Below, one piece after another: positions 1 through 8,559 of a stretch of 26,023 nucleotides of DNA. The stretch comes from Crocinitomicaceae bacterium (GTDB lineage Bacteria > Bacteroidota > Bacteroidia > Flavobacteriales_D > Crocinitomicaceae). The position numbers and the translations under genes are program-made. Location of the stretch: the NCBI GenBank assembly GCA_030833265.1, contig JAURHO010000006.1, positions 1 to 26,023 of the forward strand, given 5' to 3'. The number at the start of each line of letters is the position of its first letter. Position 1 is the stretch's first letter. Below the pieces are notes generated by a model. The model did not search any database and was not told the DNA's origin. It saw nothing but the letters and a program-made list of their open reading frames with translations.

Positions 1-368
1 GCCTTTTTGATGAGCGCTTGCCCGTAGTAATCGTCGGCATTCAGCACTAAAAATGAGCCCGTCCATTGACCATTAAGCATACTCAAGGCATGTGCTGTTC
101 CTAATGGTTTTTTGCGGGATTGTGTCTGTGTTAAAATCTGAAATTTAGCCGGAGAGATCCAACGTTTGAGTTGCTCGAAAACCACCCCTTCCATGCCAGG
201 GCGCACCACTACAAATACTTTTTGAAAACCTTCCTTGAACGCATCATGGCAGGCATACTCGAACAAGAAATGCCCTTGCGCACCAAAGGGTTCCACTTGT
301 TTGTCGCCACCAAACCGACTACCCAAACCTCCTGCTAATATGACCAGCGCTAATTCAGTAGGTGGCAT
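1..368 (-). CDS. Nucleotidyltransferase (NTP_transferase family), C-terminus beyond window
   Basis: Reading the minus strand from the ATG at 366-368 gives about 122 residues, beginning MPPTELALVILAGGLGSRFGG and running off the left edge. The LAGGLGSRFGG stretch (residues about 11-21) is the glycine-rich nucleotide-binding signature of sugar-nucleotide pyrophosphorylase-like enzymes. An LNADD motif near residue 112 would hold the metal-binding aspartate. Such enzymes transfer NMP from an NTP to a phosphorylated substrate in the cytoplasm; the substrate cannot be told from this fragment. Its start overlaps the stop of the preceding oxidoreductase by 14 bp, which suggests translational coupling in one mRNA. 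The family call is fairly sure, the specific function is not. Confidence 0.75.
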   Translation of the reverse strand, partial: MPPTELALVILAGGLGSRFGGDKQVEPFGAQGHFLFEYACHDAFKEGFQKVFVVVRPGMEGVVFEQLKRWISPAKFQILTQTQSRKKPLGTAHALSMLNGQWTGSFLVLNADDYYGQALIKK

Positions 369-1737
369 TGAGTGCGAAAATAGGCTGCCTAGTTTTCCAA
401 GCGCCTTTTGTAAAATCTGGAATATCTTGCGGTGCCCCATTGGCTGCTACAGACTTTTCGCTGAGTGGTGTAATTGCATACCAAGTGGCGAGGTCGTAGA
501 CATCTAACGGGAAAGCTTGGTTTTGCTTAATGCATTCAATAAAAGCGTTGTCGACAAAATAATCCATACCTCCATGCCCTGAACTTTCAGCTGCAGCTGC
601 ATTGGCTTTCCAGAGCGGATGATCGTATTGCTCGAGCCAATTCTTGGTGTTATCCCAACGGTGTGAATGCTTCATTTGGGCTTCAAAATAGATGTGCCCT
701 TGTTCTGGGTCACCCCAACCGAAATCTTGCCAAATGCCTTTGGTGCCTTGAACCCTGAATCCTAAATTATATGGGCGCTGTAAACTGGTATCGTGCGTTA
801 AAATGATCGTTTCCCCATTGGCACATTGCAAATGGGTCGTGACAACATCGCCTTGCTTGAATTCAACAGCAGCATTCGGATGCGCAGCGCCACCTTTCGG
901 ATGATTGACAACATATTCGTGAAGCCCTCTGGACTTACTGGCAAAAGAACTCAGACGCACCAAGCGGTTTCCTCTATTTAGATCGAGCATTGTGGCCACA
1001 GGGCCCAAACCATGGGTTGGATACAATTCACCATTGCGGTTCACATAATGGTTGGTGCGCCAAGCGGCTTCACTGAATCCTTTTTCACCAAATTCGACAC
1101 CTGAATTGTAGGCACTTTGTCCATCGTTAAAAAGTACCCCACGCAGGTCGTGCTCGTAACCACCTTGGGCATGCACAAGCTCGCCAAATAATCCTTGGCG
1201 CACCATATTTAAGATGGCCATGACATCGCGGCGGTAACACACATTTTCGAGGGGCATGATGGGTACTCCGGTCTGTTCTGAGGTCTTGACATAAGCCCAG
1301 CAATCCTCGAGCTTCATAGCACCTCCAACTTCCATCCCAAGAATCTTTCCGGCTTTCATCGCAGCAATACCATGTGGTAAGTGCCATTCCCACGGGGAGG
1401 CAACAAAAACTGCATCTATGTCAGTTCTGGCTAAGAGATTTTTATAATCATCAGGGCCGTCCTGATAAACAGCCGGGCTTGGTTTGCCTGCTTTTTCTAT
1501 CAAAGCCAAAGCATCTTTAATCATGCGCGGATTAGGATCTGCCAAGGCAATGATTTCTACGTCGTTGCGTTTGAGCATTTCCTCTATATGGGTTTGCCCT
1601 CTAAAACCAGTGGCAATAAAACCAAGGCGAACTTTCTGTGATCCGATACTATTTTGAACGGCACTGATGGCATTTGGTGCGAATAAGGCCCCTAAACCAA
1701 CTACACCCGTTTTTTGAATAAAATCTCTTCTTTTCAA
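355..1737 (-). CDS. GH109-like NAD-dependent glycosidase of the Gfo/Idh/MocA family
   Basis: The 460-residue protein starts MKRRDFIQKTG, a twin-arginine (RRxF) signal, followed by a hydrophobic stretch to about residue 26, so it is probably exported folded. A Rossmann-like region follows (VRLGFIATGFRGQTH, about 37-50). The sequence then resembles GH109 enzymes (alpha-N-acetylgalactosaminidase type): LENVCYRRD (163-171), NMVRQGLFGEL, EAAWRTNH, YPTHGLGP (239-246) and LPLSEKSVA-like text near the end. The Tyr239/His242 pair matches the YxxH pair described for the Elizabethkingia enzyme. GH109 enzymes use tightly bound NAD for an oxidation-elimination hydrolysis. The start is TTG, chosen because the RR motif follows at once and no ATG fits. 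An ordinary sugar dehydrogenase is the alternative. Confidence 0.8.
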   Translation of the reverse strand: MKRRDFIQKTGVVGLGALFAPNAISAVQNSIGSQKVRLGFIATGFRGQTHIEEMLKRNDVEIIALADPNPRMIKDALALIEKAGKPSPAVYQDGPDDYKNLLARTDIDAVFVASPWEWHLPHGIAAMKAGKILGMEVGGAMKLEDCWAYVKTSEQTGVPIMPLENVCYRRDVMAILNMVRQGLFGELVHAQGGYEHDLRGVLFNDGQSAYNSGVEFGEKGFSEAAWRTNHYVNRNGELYPTHGLGPVATMLDLNRGNRLVRLSSFASKSRGLHEYVVNHPKGGAAHPNAAVEFKQGDVVTTHLQCANGETIILTHDTSLQRPYNLGFRVQGTKGIWQDFGWGDPEQGHIYFEAQMKHSHRWDNTKNWLEQYDHPLWKANAAAAESSGHGGMDYFVDNAFIECIKQNQAFPLDVYDLATWYAITPLSEKSVAANGAPQDIPDFTKGAWKTRQPIFALNATY

Positions 1738-1750
1738 GTTGTTTTTTTTT

Positions 1751-1758
1751 GAAAGATA
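1751..1758 (-). promoter_or_regulatory. Possible -7 element of the GH109-like gene
   Basis: The minus strand reads TATCTTTC, 7 of 8 matches to TAnnTTTG, 13 nt before the TTG start and directly after the T-run of the terminator at 1758-1790. No clear -33 TTTG is visible because that position falls in the hairpin. Read-through from the DAB operon is the alternative. Confidence 0.35.
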
Positions 1759-1790
1759 AAAAAAGCCGCTCTTTTGAAGCGGCTTTTTTA
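1758..1790. terminator. Rho-independent terminator, end of the DAB operon
   Basis: GCCGCT (1765-1770) pairs with AGCGGC (1778-1783) around a 7-nt loop, and flanking A and T runs extend the stem. On the minus strand it ends in a T-run, 24 nt beyond the DUF2490 stop. The A/T runs on both sides would let it work in either direction. Confidence 0.85.
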
Positions 1791-1813
1791 AGGATTAATT
1801 TCAACTTGAAATG

Positions 1814-2557
1814 CTATTTGTTAAAATTCAGATTATAAACAATGCTGGTCCAGAGCGTATGATTGCGCTCCATGCGCAAGCCATCCGATTTGATCACGAA
1901 CTGATTGAGGTAACCAATTTGGATGTTGAAATCTTGATTAAAACGCCAACCAAATGCCGCGATAAAACGATTTTGGTCCAGTACATTTTTACCGATTCCT
2001 TTTCCGAAACCCAAGAAAACTTCATCATTCACGTTCAAAAATGGGGTATTGTTAACCATGCCCTTTTTTGTTAACGGAATCAGGGCCTGAGCGCGGTATC
2101 TGAATCTTTGACGAAAGACGTTGTCTAGCTGATTGATTTGCCCATTCTGCTGTGCAAATTGCTCAATCCATCTTTGCTCAAGGCGGTAACGATGTTGTAT
2201 CTGGATGGGGCCAAAGTTTTGTTTCAAATTAACTTGCTCCCAAATCCTGGACTCATCTGTATTATTCAGAATAGGTTGTGTCCCATACGGAAACGAAAGT
2301 ACCCAAGCATAACCTGCCGTGAGCGTTAGTTGTGGATTGAGTTTGTAATCTAGACCAACTCTCAACAATGATTGTTGCCAATCGGCATAGCCATTTGATC
2401 GACGAAACTGGTATTCAGTATGCAAATCAAACTTGTTATTGAGGTGGTGATTTCCTTGAACAACCGTCCAGGCATGAAATTGATCATCGATTGTTTTCTG
2501 TGCTTGAATGGCGCCAATAGCACCGATTAAAAGCAAACTTAAAATGAGCTTTTTCAT
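1814..2557 (-). CDS. DUF2490 outer-membrane beta-barrel protein
   Basis: The 247-residue protein opens with a signal peptide (MKKLILSLLLIGAIGAIQAQ, cleavage likely after QAQ). The rest alternates polar and aromatic residues in short strands, for example FDLHTEYQFRR, LLRVGLDYKLNPQLTLTAGYAW and IQIQHRYRLEQRW, ending in a strand with no cytoplasmic tail. This pattern and the WQQ..LRVGLDYKL text fit DUF2490, an outer-membrane barrel family without a known biochemical role. It starts 3 bp after the STAS reading frame, so it is the last gene of the dab-sulP unit. A porin-like role in passing substrate for the carbon or anion uptake system is only inference. Confidence 0.8.
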   Translation of the reverse strand: MKKLILSLLLIGAIGAIQAQKTIDDQFHAWTVVQGNHHLNNKFDLHTEYQFRRSNGYADWQQSLLRVGLDYKLNPQLTLTAGYAWVLSFPYGTQPILNNTDESRIWEQVNLKQNFGPIQIQHRYRLEQRWIEQFAQQNGQINQLDNVFRQRFRYRAQALIPLTKKGMVNNTPFLNVNDEVFLGFGKGIGKNVLDQNRFIAAFGWRFNQDFNIQIGYLNQFVIKSDGLRMERNHTLWTSIVYNLNFNK

Positions 2558-2560
2558 ATG

Positions 2561-2884
2561 TTATTTTTTTCTGCGCGCTGCGGCGTGGTGTTTAGAATTC
2601 CCGACGTTAACAAAGTCGTGAAGACCAATCAAGTGTAAATGCCCACCTGCATTTTTGAAGTCATCTTCAAGTAAATGAAGGGTTTCAACTGCTGAGTGAT
2701 CGACAAATCGACACTGCGAAAAGTCAATGTGCACTTCATCTTTTAAATCAAAAGTGTTAAGCTGTTTTTGAAGGCGCATGAAATTGGTAAATACTAATGG
2801 GCCTTGGATTTGGATCTTGTGTTGTTGTTGATCAAGCTTGAGACGGAATAAATCCATCGGATTCACACCTCTTGCAATGTGCAA
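2561..2884 (-). CDS. STAS-domain C-terminal part of the split SulP transporter
   Basis: The reading frame encodes a STAS domain: a short beta segment (DLFRLKLDQQQHKIQIQGPL), then VHIDFSQCRFVDHSAVETL, which carries the D-x-S-x-x-x-x-D-x-S pattern typical of SulP and anti-sigma-antagonist STAS domains. It continues upstream in exactly the same frame as the membrane part of SulP: 17 open codons, reading roughly ATDLLVCIAACIVLKFI, separate it from a single TGA. The listed start is a TTG that would be an internal Leu codon in an intact gene; the ATG at 2855-2857 is another possible restart. With the membrane part it would total about 532 residues, the normal SulP length. It may be untranslated debris of a broken gene, a separately made STAS subunit, or evidence of a sequence error. 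Confidence 0.75.
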   Translation of the reverse strand: MHIARGVNPMDLFRLKLDQQQHKIQIQGPLVFTNFMRLQKQLNTFDLKDEVHIDFSQCRFVDHSAVETLHLLEDDFKNAGGHLHLIGLHDFVNVGNSKHHAAARRKK

Positions 2885-2935
2885 GATAAACTTGAGAACG
2901 ATGCAGGCAGCAATACATACAAGTAAATCAGTAGC

Positions 2936-2938
2936 TCA
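2936..2938 (-). other. In-frame TGA interrupting sulP
   Basis: On the minus strand the codons read GTT ATA ACT TGA GCT ACT GAT TTA CTT. The frame resumes immediately with membrane-segment and STAS coding sequence, and the distance to the STAS start (54 nt) is a multiple of three. Related proteins would be expected to have Leu here; TTA to TGA is one base change. Confidence 0.9.
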
Positions 2939-4159
2939 AGTTATAACAACAGTCGTACAGAAAACGAGTAATTGATCTGCTCCAATTTTAAGTGCAGAAC
3001 CAAATTCTCTTGGATGCGCTAATTTCCATCCCACACCAATTAGTAAGGCGGCAAGCGCAGACATTGGAATCATGTCAGAGAAAGAAACATCGACAATCAA
3101 GAACAACAAGATGAACATTCCGTGAAAGAAATTGGCCCATTTAGATTTGGCGCCATTATTCACATTGGCAGATGAACGCGCTACCTCTGAAATCATAGGT
3201 AAACCGCCAAAGAAACCTGCAATCATGTTTCCGAAACCAACAGCCATTAAATCTTTGTCATATTTAGATTTACGCTTTTCAGGATCGAGCAAATCAACTG
3301 CTTTAACAGTTAATAAAGATTCGAGAGAGCCCACAAGTGTAAACATCACGACAAATTTAATGAAGATACCAAGCTGATTGAATCCTTCAAAACTTGCATT
3401 GAAACGGATAATTTCAAAAAGATCTTTGTCAAAAGAAAGCAAAGGCTTGAAATCATCTGAATTATGAATACCAAAGAATTTGACCAAGCCAATAGAGGCA
3501 AGAATGACGACAAGAGCAGAAGGAACCTTTTTGACGATTGGATTTTTAATCATGGGCCAAATAAAAACAATAGCCAAGGAAACCAAACCGATAAGTGCTA
3601 TTTGCCAATGCTCAAAAAAGTTTGGCAAGGTGTGTTTCATTTCAGAAATGAGCTCTAATGGTTCCGTCATGGGTTTACCTTCCGCAGTTTGCGGTGAGAA
3701 ACCTGCTAAAATGTGAACCTGCTTACTAATAATGATGATTCCAATGGCGGCCAACATGCCGTGAACCGCAGACAATGGGAAGAGGTCTGTGTATTTACCT
3801 AACTTAAAGAAGCCCATTAAAACTTGAAGTGCACCGGCGACAACAATGGCTCCGAGTGCCAAATGCCAACCAAGTTCGTTATCGCCATGGCCAAGTTCGG
3901 CTACAGAGCCGGCTACAATGACAATAAGCCCAGCTGCAGGGCCTTTAATAGTGAGTGGTGCCCCCATAATAAAAGAGACAACTACGCCACCAATCATGGC
4001 TGTGATGAGCCCGTAAATTGGAGGGAAATCACTGGCTTTGGCGATACCTAAACTGAGCGGTAAAGCCAATAAAAAGATTAAGAACCCTGACAACATGTCT
4101 TTTTGCCAGTGCGCTTTTAATTCGGATAAACCGAGTCTGTTTTGAAATGAATTTTTCAT
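2936..4159 (-). CDS. SulP-family anion transporter, membrane domain (stops before STAS)
   Basis: 407 residues with many hydrophobic segments typical of SulP (SLC26) transporters. DMLSGFLIFLLALPLSLGIA (21-40), KASDFPPIYGLITAMIGG, LTIKGPAAGLIVIVAG (69-84) and FFGGLPMISEVARSSANVNNG are classic SulP signatures. SulP proteins carry sulfate or bicarbonate, often with Na+ or H+. Lying 11 bp after dabB in one operon, bicarbonate or another anion linked to inorganic-carbon handling is the likely substrate; this is inference from context. The protein ends at ...FCTTVVIT because of a TGA, losing the last hydrophobic stretch and the STAS domain that remain in frame downstream. SulP proteins without STAS usually fail to fold or reach the membrane, so function is doubtful if the stop is real. 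Confidence 0.88.
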   Translation of the reverse strand: MKNSFQNRLGLSELKAHWQKDMLSGFLIFLLALPLSLGIAKASDFPPIYGLITAMIGGVVVSFIMGAPLTIKGPAAGLIVIVAGSVAELGHGDNELGWHLALGAIVVAGALQVLMGFFKLGKYTDLFPLSAVHGMLAAIGIIIISKQVHILAGFSPQTAEGKPMTEPLELISEMKHTLPNFFEHWQIALIGLVSLAIVFIWPMIKNPIVKKVPSALVVILASIGLVKFFGIHNSDDFKPLLSFDKDLFEIIRFNASFEGFNQLGIFIKFVVMFTLVGSLESLLTVKAVDLLDPEKRKSKYDKDLMAVGFGNMIAGFFGGLPMISEVARSSANVNNGAKSKWANFFHGMFILLFLIVDVSFSDMIPMSALAALLIGVGWKLAHPREFGSALKIGADQLLVFCTTVVIT

Positions 4160-4170
4160 AATTTTTTATT

Positions 4171-6039
4171 TTAAGATGATCTTTTAGCTATTTGATGATA
4201 GGTTTTGATATGTGGACCTAAAAACACACGGGCATAGATACGCATCGTTGCCAAGCCATTGATGACTAAACTAAATGCCGTAAAAAATGCGAGGCCTATT
4301 TGGCTCAAGTGAATATGGGAAAAAATGAGGTCTTCACCTACAAAAGAGGGGGTAATTGGGAAACCTGCCAGACTTAAACAAACTAACAAGAAAACAAATC
4401 CTGTTTTTGGATACTCATAGATGTGTCCGTAAAAATTGTCCAAGCTGACCCATTCTTTTTTTCTTAACTGCGTCATGATATAGTAACCTACAGCCCAAGC
4501 ACAAACCACACCACTGAGGTACCAGATGTGATGAGCGTGATCAAAGTGCTCATTGAAAGAAAGCGCCAATGAAATAGATACATGATTGAACATGATCAAG
4601 GTAAAGCTTTTTCGGACAGAATCTCTTTCTGTAAATGCTTTTACTGCAATCAGAAAGCCCCAAAAAGCGAAGAAAAATGGCAATTTGTGTCTGAGCGTTG
4701 GCGTAAGCATAGATTCGTTAATTCTCAAAAACAAACCGATTGCGAGCACCAAAGCCATGACCCAAAAAACATACTTGAAGTTCAAGATTTTCCATCCTCG
4801 GCCAATTTTCTTCAAAGGATTCCAAATAAAACGATACAGTAAATGATCAAGGTTCCATTCTTTGAGATTCAATAAATAGATGCGACGTTGAAAACGCTGC
4901 CAGGCTCCGTTCTGTACCTGAATTTCTTCCTTACCTTGGTACAATTGCTCTCTGATTTTATGACTCACAATGGAGGGCGAGATCAATAATTGATACGTTC
5001 TAAGGAAGGCATTACCTAAAATGTGAATGAGCGCCAAGTTTTCAAGTCCAAAGGCGATTTCAACAAAAATGAGCCCAATTTGAGCAATTGAGGCATAGGC
5101 AATTTGACTCTTGATCGAACTTTGCACCCGACTGATCCCGGAGGTAATAACGGCAGTTAACAAGCCTGCAACGATCAAAAAGATTTTGAAGACTAACTGG
5201 TTTTCCCAAAAATGCATGGTACGCAGCAAAAGAAAAGCACCGATATGCACCGACATCGAACCATAGAAAATAGCACTCGAAGGTGTCGGGCCTTCCATAG
5301 CCCTTGGCAACCAAGATGAGAAAGGAAGTTGAGCCGACTTTGCTGCGGCAGAAATGTAAAAAAGAAAGGCCGTGATTAATCCTATCCCAGAGGCGCTAGC
5401 GAGTTGCGCGTTCAGCTTTACACTTGCATTCATTTCCATAAAGGTAATATTGGAATGATACAAATGATGCAAAAGCCACATTGCCAAGATGATACCTATA
5501 TCTCCAATGCGATAAACTGAAAATACTTTCAAGGCATTTTTAACAGGCAGCAAACGATCTCTGTAAAAGGCAATCAAGAGAAAAGAAGAAACACCCAGGA
5601 TTTCCCAGCCAATGAACAAGGTTTCCATATTTCCGGAAAAGATGATTAAGGTATAACCCAAATTAAAAAACAAAATGGTATTAAAAAACCTTTTGTATCC
5701 TTCTTCTCTGTGTAAATAATATCTGGAATAGATCGTGATTAGAAAGGTCAAAGAAGCACCTAAAAGCGCAAAAACTAAGGTGAGCTTATCGACTAGAAAA
5801 TCAATAAAGAACTCGTAATTTTCAGCACTATAAACAGATAATTCTTTAAACTGAGTTGGGTTTGCCCCATGACTAAACCAACTGATTCCGTAGGCCAAAA
5901 CAAGAAGTAATTGTATTGCTGCGGTAGAGTAGCTGATGACTGAAAGGGTTTGTTCTTTCGATTTTTTTATAAAAAGGCTTACTAGAAAACCAATTAAAGG
6001 CATCCCGATATAAGCGTGGATAAATTGTACCGTACTCAT
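4171..6039 (-). CDS. dabB: DabB, NuoL/MrpA-like membrane subunit of the inorganic-carbon pump
   Basis: 622-residue polytopic membrane protein of the proton-conducting NADH-dehydrogenase subunit 5 family. Visible motifs are FIGWEILGVSSFLLIAFYRD (142-161, with the membrane Glu146) and AAKSAQLPFSSWLPRAMEGPTPSSAIF (232-258, with Lys234). The text SAIFYGSMSVHIGAF replaces the usual NuoL His by Tyr, as expected of DabB-like rather than respiratory proteins. No other complex I gene is nearby. DabB couples ion flow to CO2 hydration by DabA. Its ATG overlaps the dabA stop (ATGA, 6036-6039), so the two are translationally coupled. It is longer than I would expect of the shortest DabB proteins; a hydrophilic segment at about residues 365-410 accounts for some of this. 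Confidence 0.92.
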   Translation of the reverse strand: MSTVQFIHAYIGMPLIGFLVSLFIKKSKEQTLSVISYSTAAIQLLLVLAYGISWFSHGANPTQFKELSVYSAENYEFFIDFLVDKLTLVFALLGASLTFLITIYSRYYLHREEGYKRFFNTILFFNLGYTLIIFSGNMETLFIGWEILGVSSFLLIAFYRDRLLPVKNALKVFSVYRIGDIGIILAMWLLHHLYHSNITFMEMNASVKLNAQLASASGIGLITAFLFYISAAAKSAQLPFSSWLPRAMEGPTPSSAIFYGSMSVHIGAFLLLRTMHFWENQLVFKIFLIVAGLLTAVITSGISRVQSSIKSQIAYASIAQIGLIFVEIAFGLENLALIHILGNAFLRTYQLLISPSIVSHKIREQLYQGKEEIQVQNGAWQRFQRRIYLLNLKEWNLDHLLYRFIWNPLKKIGRGWKILNFKYVFWVMALVLAIGLFLRINESMLTPTLRHKLPFFFAFWGFLIAVKAFTERDSVRKSFTLIMFNHVSISLALSFNEHFDHAHHIWYLSGVVCAWAVGYYIMTQLRKKEWVSLDNFYGHIYEYPKTGFVFLLVCLSLAGFPITPSFVGEDLIFSHIHLSQIGLAFFTAFSLVINGLATMRIYARVFLGPHIKTYHQIAKRSS

Positions 6040-8513
6040 GATGCTTTGTGTTTAAGTTCAACAACTGGAAAATTCTCAGGAGTATCTGCAATGAGCGGTA
6101 AGACATCATCCACAAGGGGTAACTCTTTTTGCAATACTTCATACGGTTCAAAAACGCCTTTATTGAGCAATGAATAAGTACCTGATATGGCGTCAAAAGC
6201 TACTAAGCGCACCCATTCATTTTGGAACCATTCCCAAGTAGCAGGGTTGCGCTGTATCGTTTCGAGTACAACTGCAGGGGCTTGCTCCACAATGACGAGT
6301 AAACGATAAGGATCGTGTACCTCGATCATTTGACTTGGCAAACCTGTTCTGAGGTCGCCGTCAATGCCATTTGCAACACCGATGAGCCCCATTACATTAT
6401 GTGGTAATTTAGTCCCTGCTCCAAGTTGTTGGTTGTCAACTCTAGAAAAATAATACTCTAAGTTGATGCCGCCGCAAACTGGTGCTACCGCATTTAGAAT
6501 GCCTGTTAGGCGCTCCCCATTTGGATCTTTCGAAAAATCATATGAATTTAAAAAGGCTCTGCGATCTAGAAATAGATTCTTAGAAAAGGATCTGCGCCCA
6601 ACAATACACAAGGAATTGGTGGCATGATTGAGTTCTGGTCTAGGTTCAAACAATGAAACTGAACGCAATTTAACTTTTGCGTGCTGTTCATGATGATCTC
6701 CGCGTTTATTCAAGGTGATAAAACGTCGAGATCTTTCAACTGCATTGGCATCAAGTGCTTGGTTAAAAACAGCCTGATCAGCATTCAAACGATCGATGAG
6801 TGCCATAGGAACTTGCGCTAAGTCATAGTAAGCAAACTCATCGCGACACGTATCGTGTAAAACAGGCACAAAATGGGTTTGTGCCGGAATCTGAATATGC
6901 CTTGCCTTAAGTGCTTCTCGGACCAAACTATGATTGGCCATATAGGCAAAAGCTCTTGCATTGACAGAGCCTGGTCTTCCAGAACAAGCGCCACAATCAT
7001 AACCGGCATAATGCGTATTGTTGGCGCTGCTTGAACCATGAGCGACGACATAAACCAACGGTGCAAAATTTTCTGTTAAACCAATACTGCCAAGCAAGGA
7101 AGCAACGATATTGGTCATTTCTTCTAGGGTGAATCCAATCTGAAGACCATCTTTCGTTTGTTGATCTTCATAGGCAATACTGAGCGTAGATTCAGCGTGC
7201 ATGTGTTTGGAAGAAGAAACCGCCATTTTGTTGAACGAAGGTTTGAAAATCGACAACGCGAGTTTAAAAGCTGACCAAAACCCATAAGTATGTGTCAAGA
7301 TCCAACCCAACACCAGACCATAAGAACGCGGAGAAAAATGCAACTCGGTTTGTTTTTCCGGGTGAACAGATTTTTCTAAAATAAGGTGCGTCGGTTGGAC
7401 CGGAGCCGGGCAAATTTTTGTGCGCTGCTGTGATCCTTCGGGTTGAAAATAGGTCTCGATATTGAAGTGCCCGGGGGTTCCAAAAGAGGCAAATGAAGGA
7501 TGCAAACCCTCGATGTGTCTTCTGATTGAACATTCGCGGTCATCGATGCAAAAAATTCCTTGAGCTTCGACAGCGCCACTTACCTCGGCCGTTTTAAACT
7601 GAAGTCCGGCAAGCACTTTGTCATAGTAGGTCCATTCATAGGCTTCCTGCCACAGGGCCTTTACCTGCATTAACTCACTGGTAGGTCGGTTTTTGGTTTC
7701 AAAATGGTAGTTCGCCAATTCAAAGTGAGCCACAGGCTCCCACTTCTTGGCAAAATGCAGATCCAACGCATCAATTTCAAGCAAGCATTCTACAAAAATC
7801 AAAGATTCAAGTGAAATGCTTCTTCTTTCAATGAGCGCTTGCGGTTTTGCTCCGATTTGACAAACCATTCCGGAATAGCCTGGATGTGCAAATTGCTGAT
7901 CGAGCAAATAGGCTTCGTAGTAAGTACTAGAACCCGTTAAAATTTGAAGTAAATCAACAAGTTGAACATCTTCATTCAGCAATAAGGCTTTTGCTCTTTT
8001 AGTTTCAAATAAAGAACCGAAACCCTCTTTTTCAAGGGTTCTAAGGGCACTTAAAAAATCAGCATCATTCGTTGGGAACTTCCAAATTGAAATACCTTGA
8101 TCTAGAAAACTGCTGACCAAACGGAAAAGCAAAGGGTGAACCCTTGTATCGAGATCAAAACTTAGTTTTTGTTTCCAAGCCGTTCTGAGCGAACCCACAC
8201 AAGGAGAAGTCTCTTCATTAAAGGACTTGTGAAGTAGGTCAGCTTTCAGGTTGGTTTTTTGTGCTTTTTCTAAAACGCGATCAAGCATCAAAGGAGCAAT
8301 TTTAGATGCCGCATATGCCTCTCTATAAAACGAGAGTGAGGGATAAGTCTGGTAACCAAAAAGATCTTGAGCAGCGCTGAGGCCTTCGTGAAACGGAAGA
8401 TCCTGGAAAGCGTGTAGTGTATTGTGATGTATAAAGTCTTTTAGCGGAGCTTGAGACGGTAAAAAATGTTCGAGCACATGCAGCGCATGCGCTACTGTTT
8501 CTTTTTCATTCAT
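6036..8513 (-). CDS. dabA: DabA, DUF2309 zinc subunit of the inorganic-carbon pump
   Basis: 825 residues matching the DUF2309 (PF10070) family. FCIDDRECSIRRHIE (321-335) supplies Cys322 and Asp324. VVAHGSSSANNTHYAGYDCGACSGRPG, from residue 489, supplies His492 and Cys507. These reproduce the Cys-x-Asp and His-(14)-Cys zinc site of Halothiobacillus DabA, which resembles that of beta-carbonic anhydrases. The N-terminal HHNTLHAFQDLPFHEGL is also characteristic. DabA is a peripheral membrane protein that, with DabB, converts CO2 to bicarbonate inside the cell driven by an ion gradient. It heads the dabA-dabB-sulP-DUF2490 run. All key residues are intact, so it is probably functional. Confidence 0.95.
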   Translation of the reverse strand: MNEKETVAHALHVLEHFLPSQAPLKDFIHHNTLHAFQDLPFHEGLSAAQDLFGYQTYPSLSFYREAYAASKIAPLMLDRVLEKAQKTNLKADLLHKSFNEETSPCVGSLRTAWKQKLSFDLDTRVHPLLFRLVSSFLDQGISIWKFPTNDADFLSALRTLEKEGFGSLFETKRAKALLLNEDVQLVDLLQILTGSSTYYEAYLLDQQFAHPGYSGMVCQIGAKPQALIERRSISLESLIFVECLLEIDALDLHFAKKWEPVAHFELANYHFETKNRPTSELMQVKALWQEAYEWTYYDKVLAGLQFKTAEVSGAVEAQGIFCIDDRECSIRRHIEGLHPSFASFGTPGHFNIETYFQPEGSQQRTKICPAPVQPTHLILEKSVHPEKQTELHFSPRSYGLVLGWILTHTYGFWSAFKLALSIFKPSFNKMAVSSSKHMHAESTLSIAYEDQQTKDGLQIGFTLEEMTNIVASLLGSIGLTENFAPLVYVVAHGSSSANNTHYAGYDCGACSGRPGSVNARAFAYMANHSLVREALKARHIQIPAQTHFVPVLHDTCRDEFAYYDLAQVPMALIDRLNADQAVFNQALDANAVERSRRFITLNKRGDHHEQHAKVKLRSVSLFEPRPELNHATNSLCIVGRRSFSKNLFLDRRAFLNSYDFSKDPNGERLTGILNAVAPVCGGINLEYYFSRVDNQQLGAGTKLPHNVMGLIGVANGIDGDLRTGLPSQMIEVHDPYRLLVIVEQAPAVVLETIQRNPATWEWFQNEWVRLVAFDAISGTYSLLNKGVFEPYEVLQKELPLVDDVLPLIADTPENFPVVELKHKAS

Positions 8514-8559
8514 AATTTAAAATTAAAGTGTTCAACGAATGGGAGAGACTTGAACTGCT

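Noticed and set aside
2936..2938. Selenocysteine or reassigned TGA
   Set aside because: SulP is not a selenoprotein family and the residue expected here is hydrophobic; other genes in the window (the GH109-like gene, dabA, both antitoxins) use TGA as their stop.
4171..6039. Respiratory complex I subunit NuoL
   Set aside because: No other nuo genes are adjacent; the gene overlaps dabA and the sequence carries DabB-like changes in the conserved helix.
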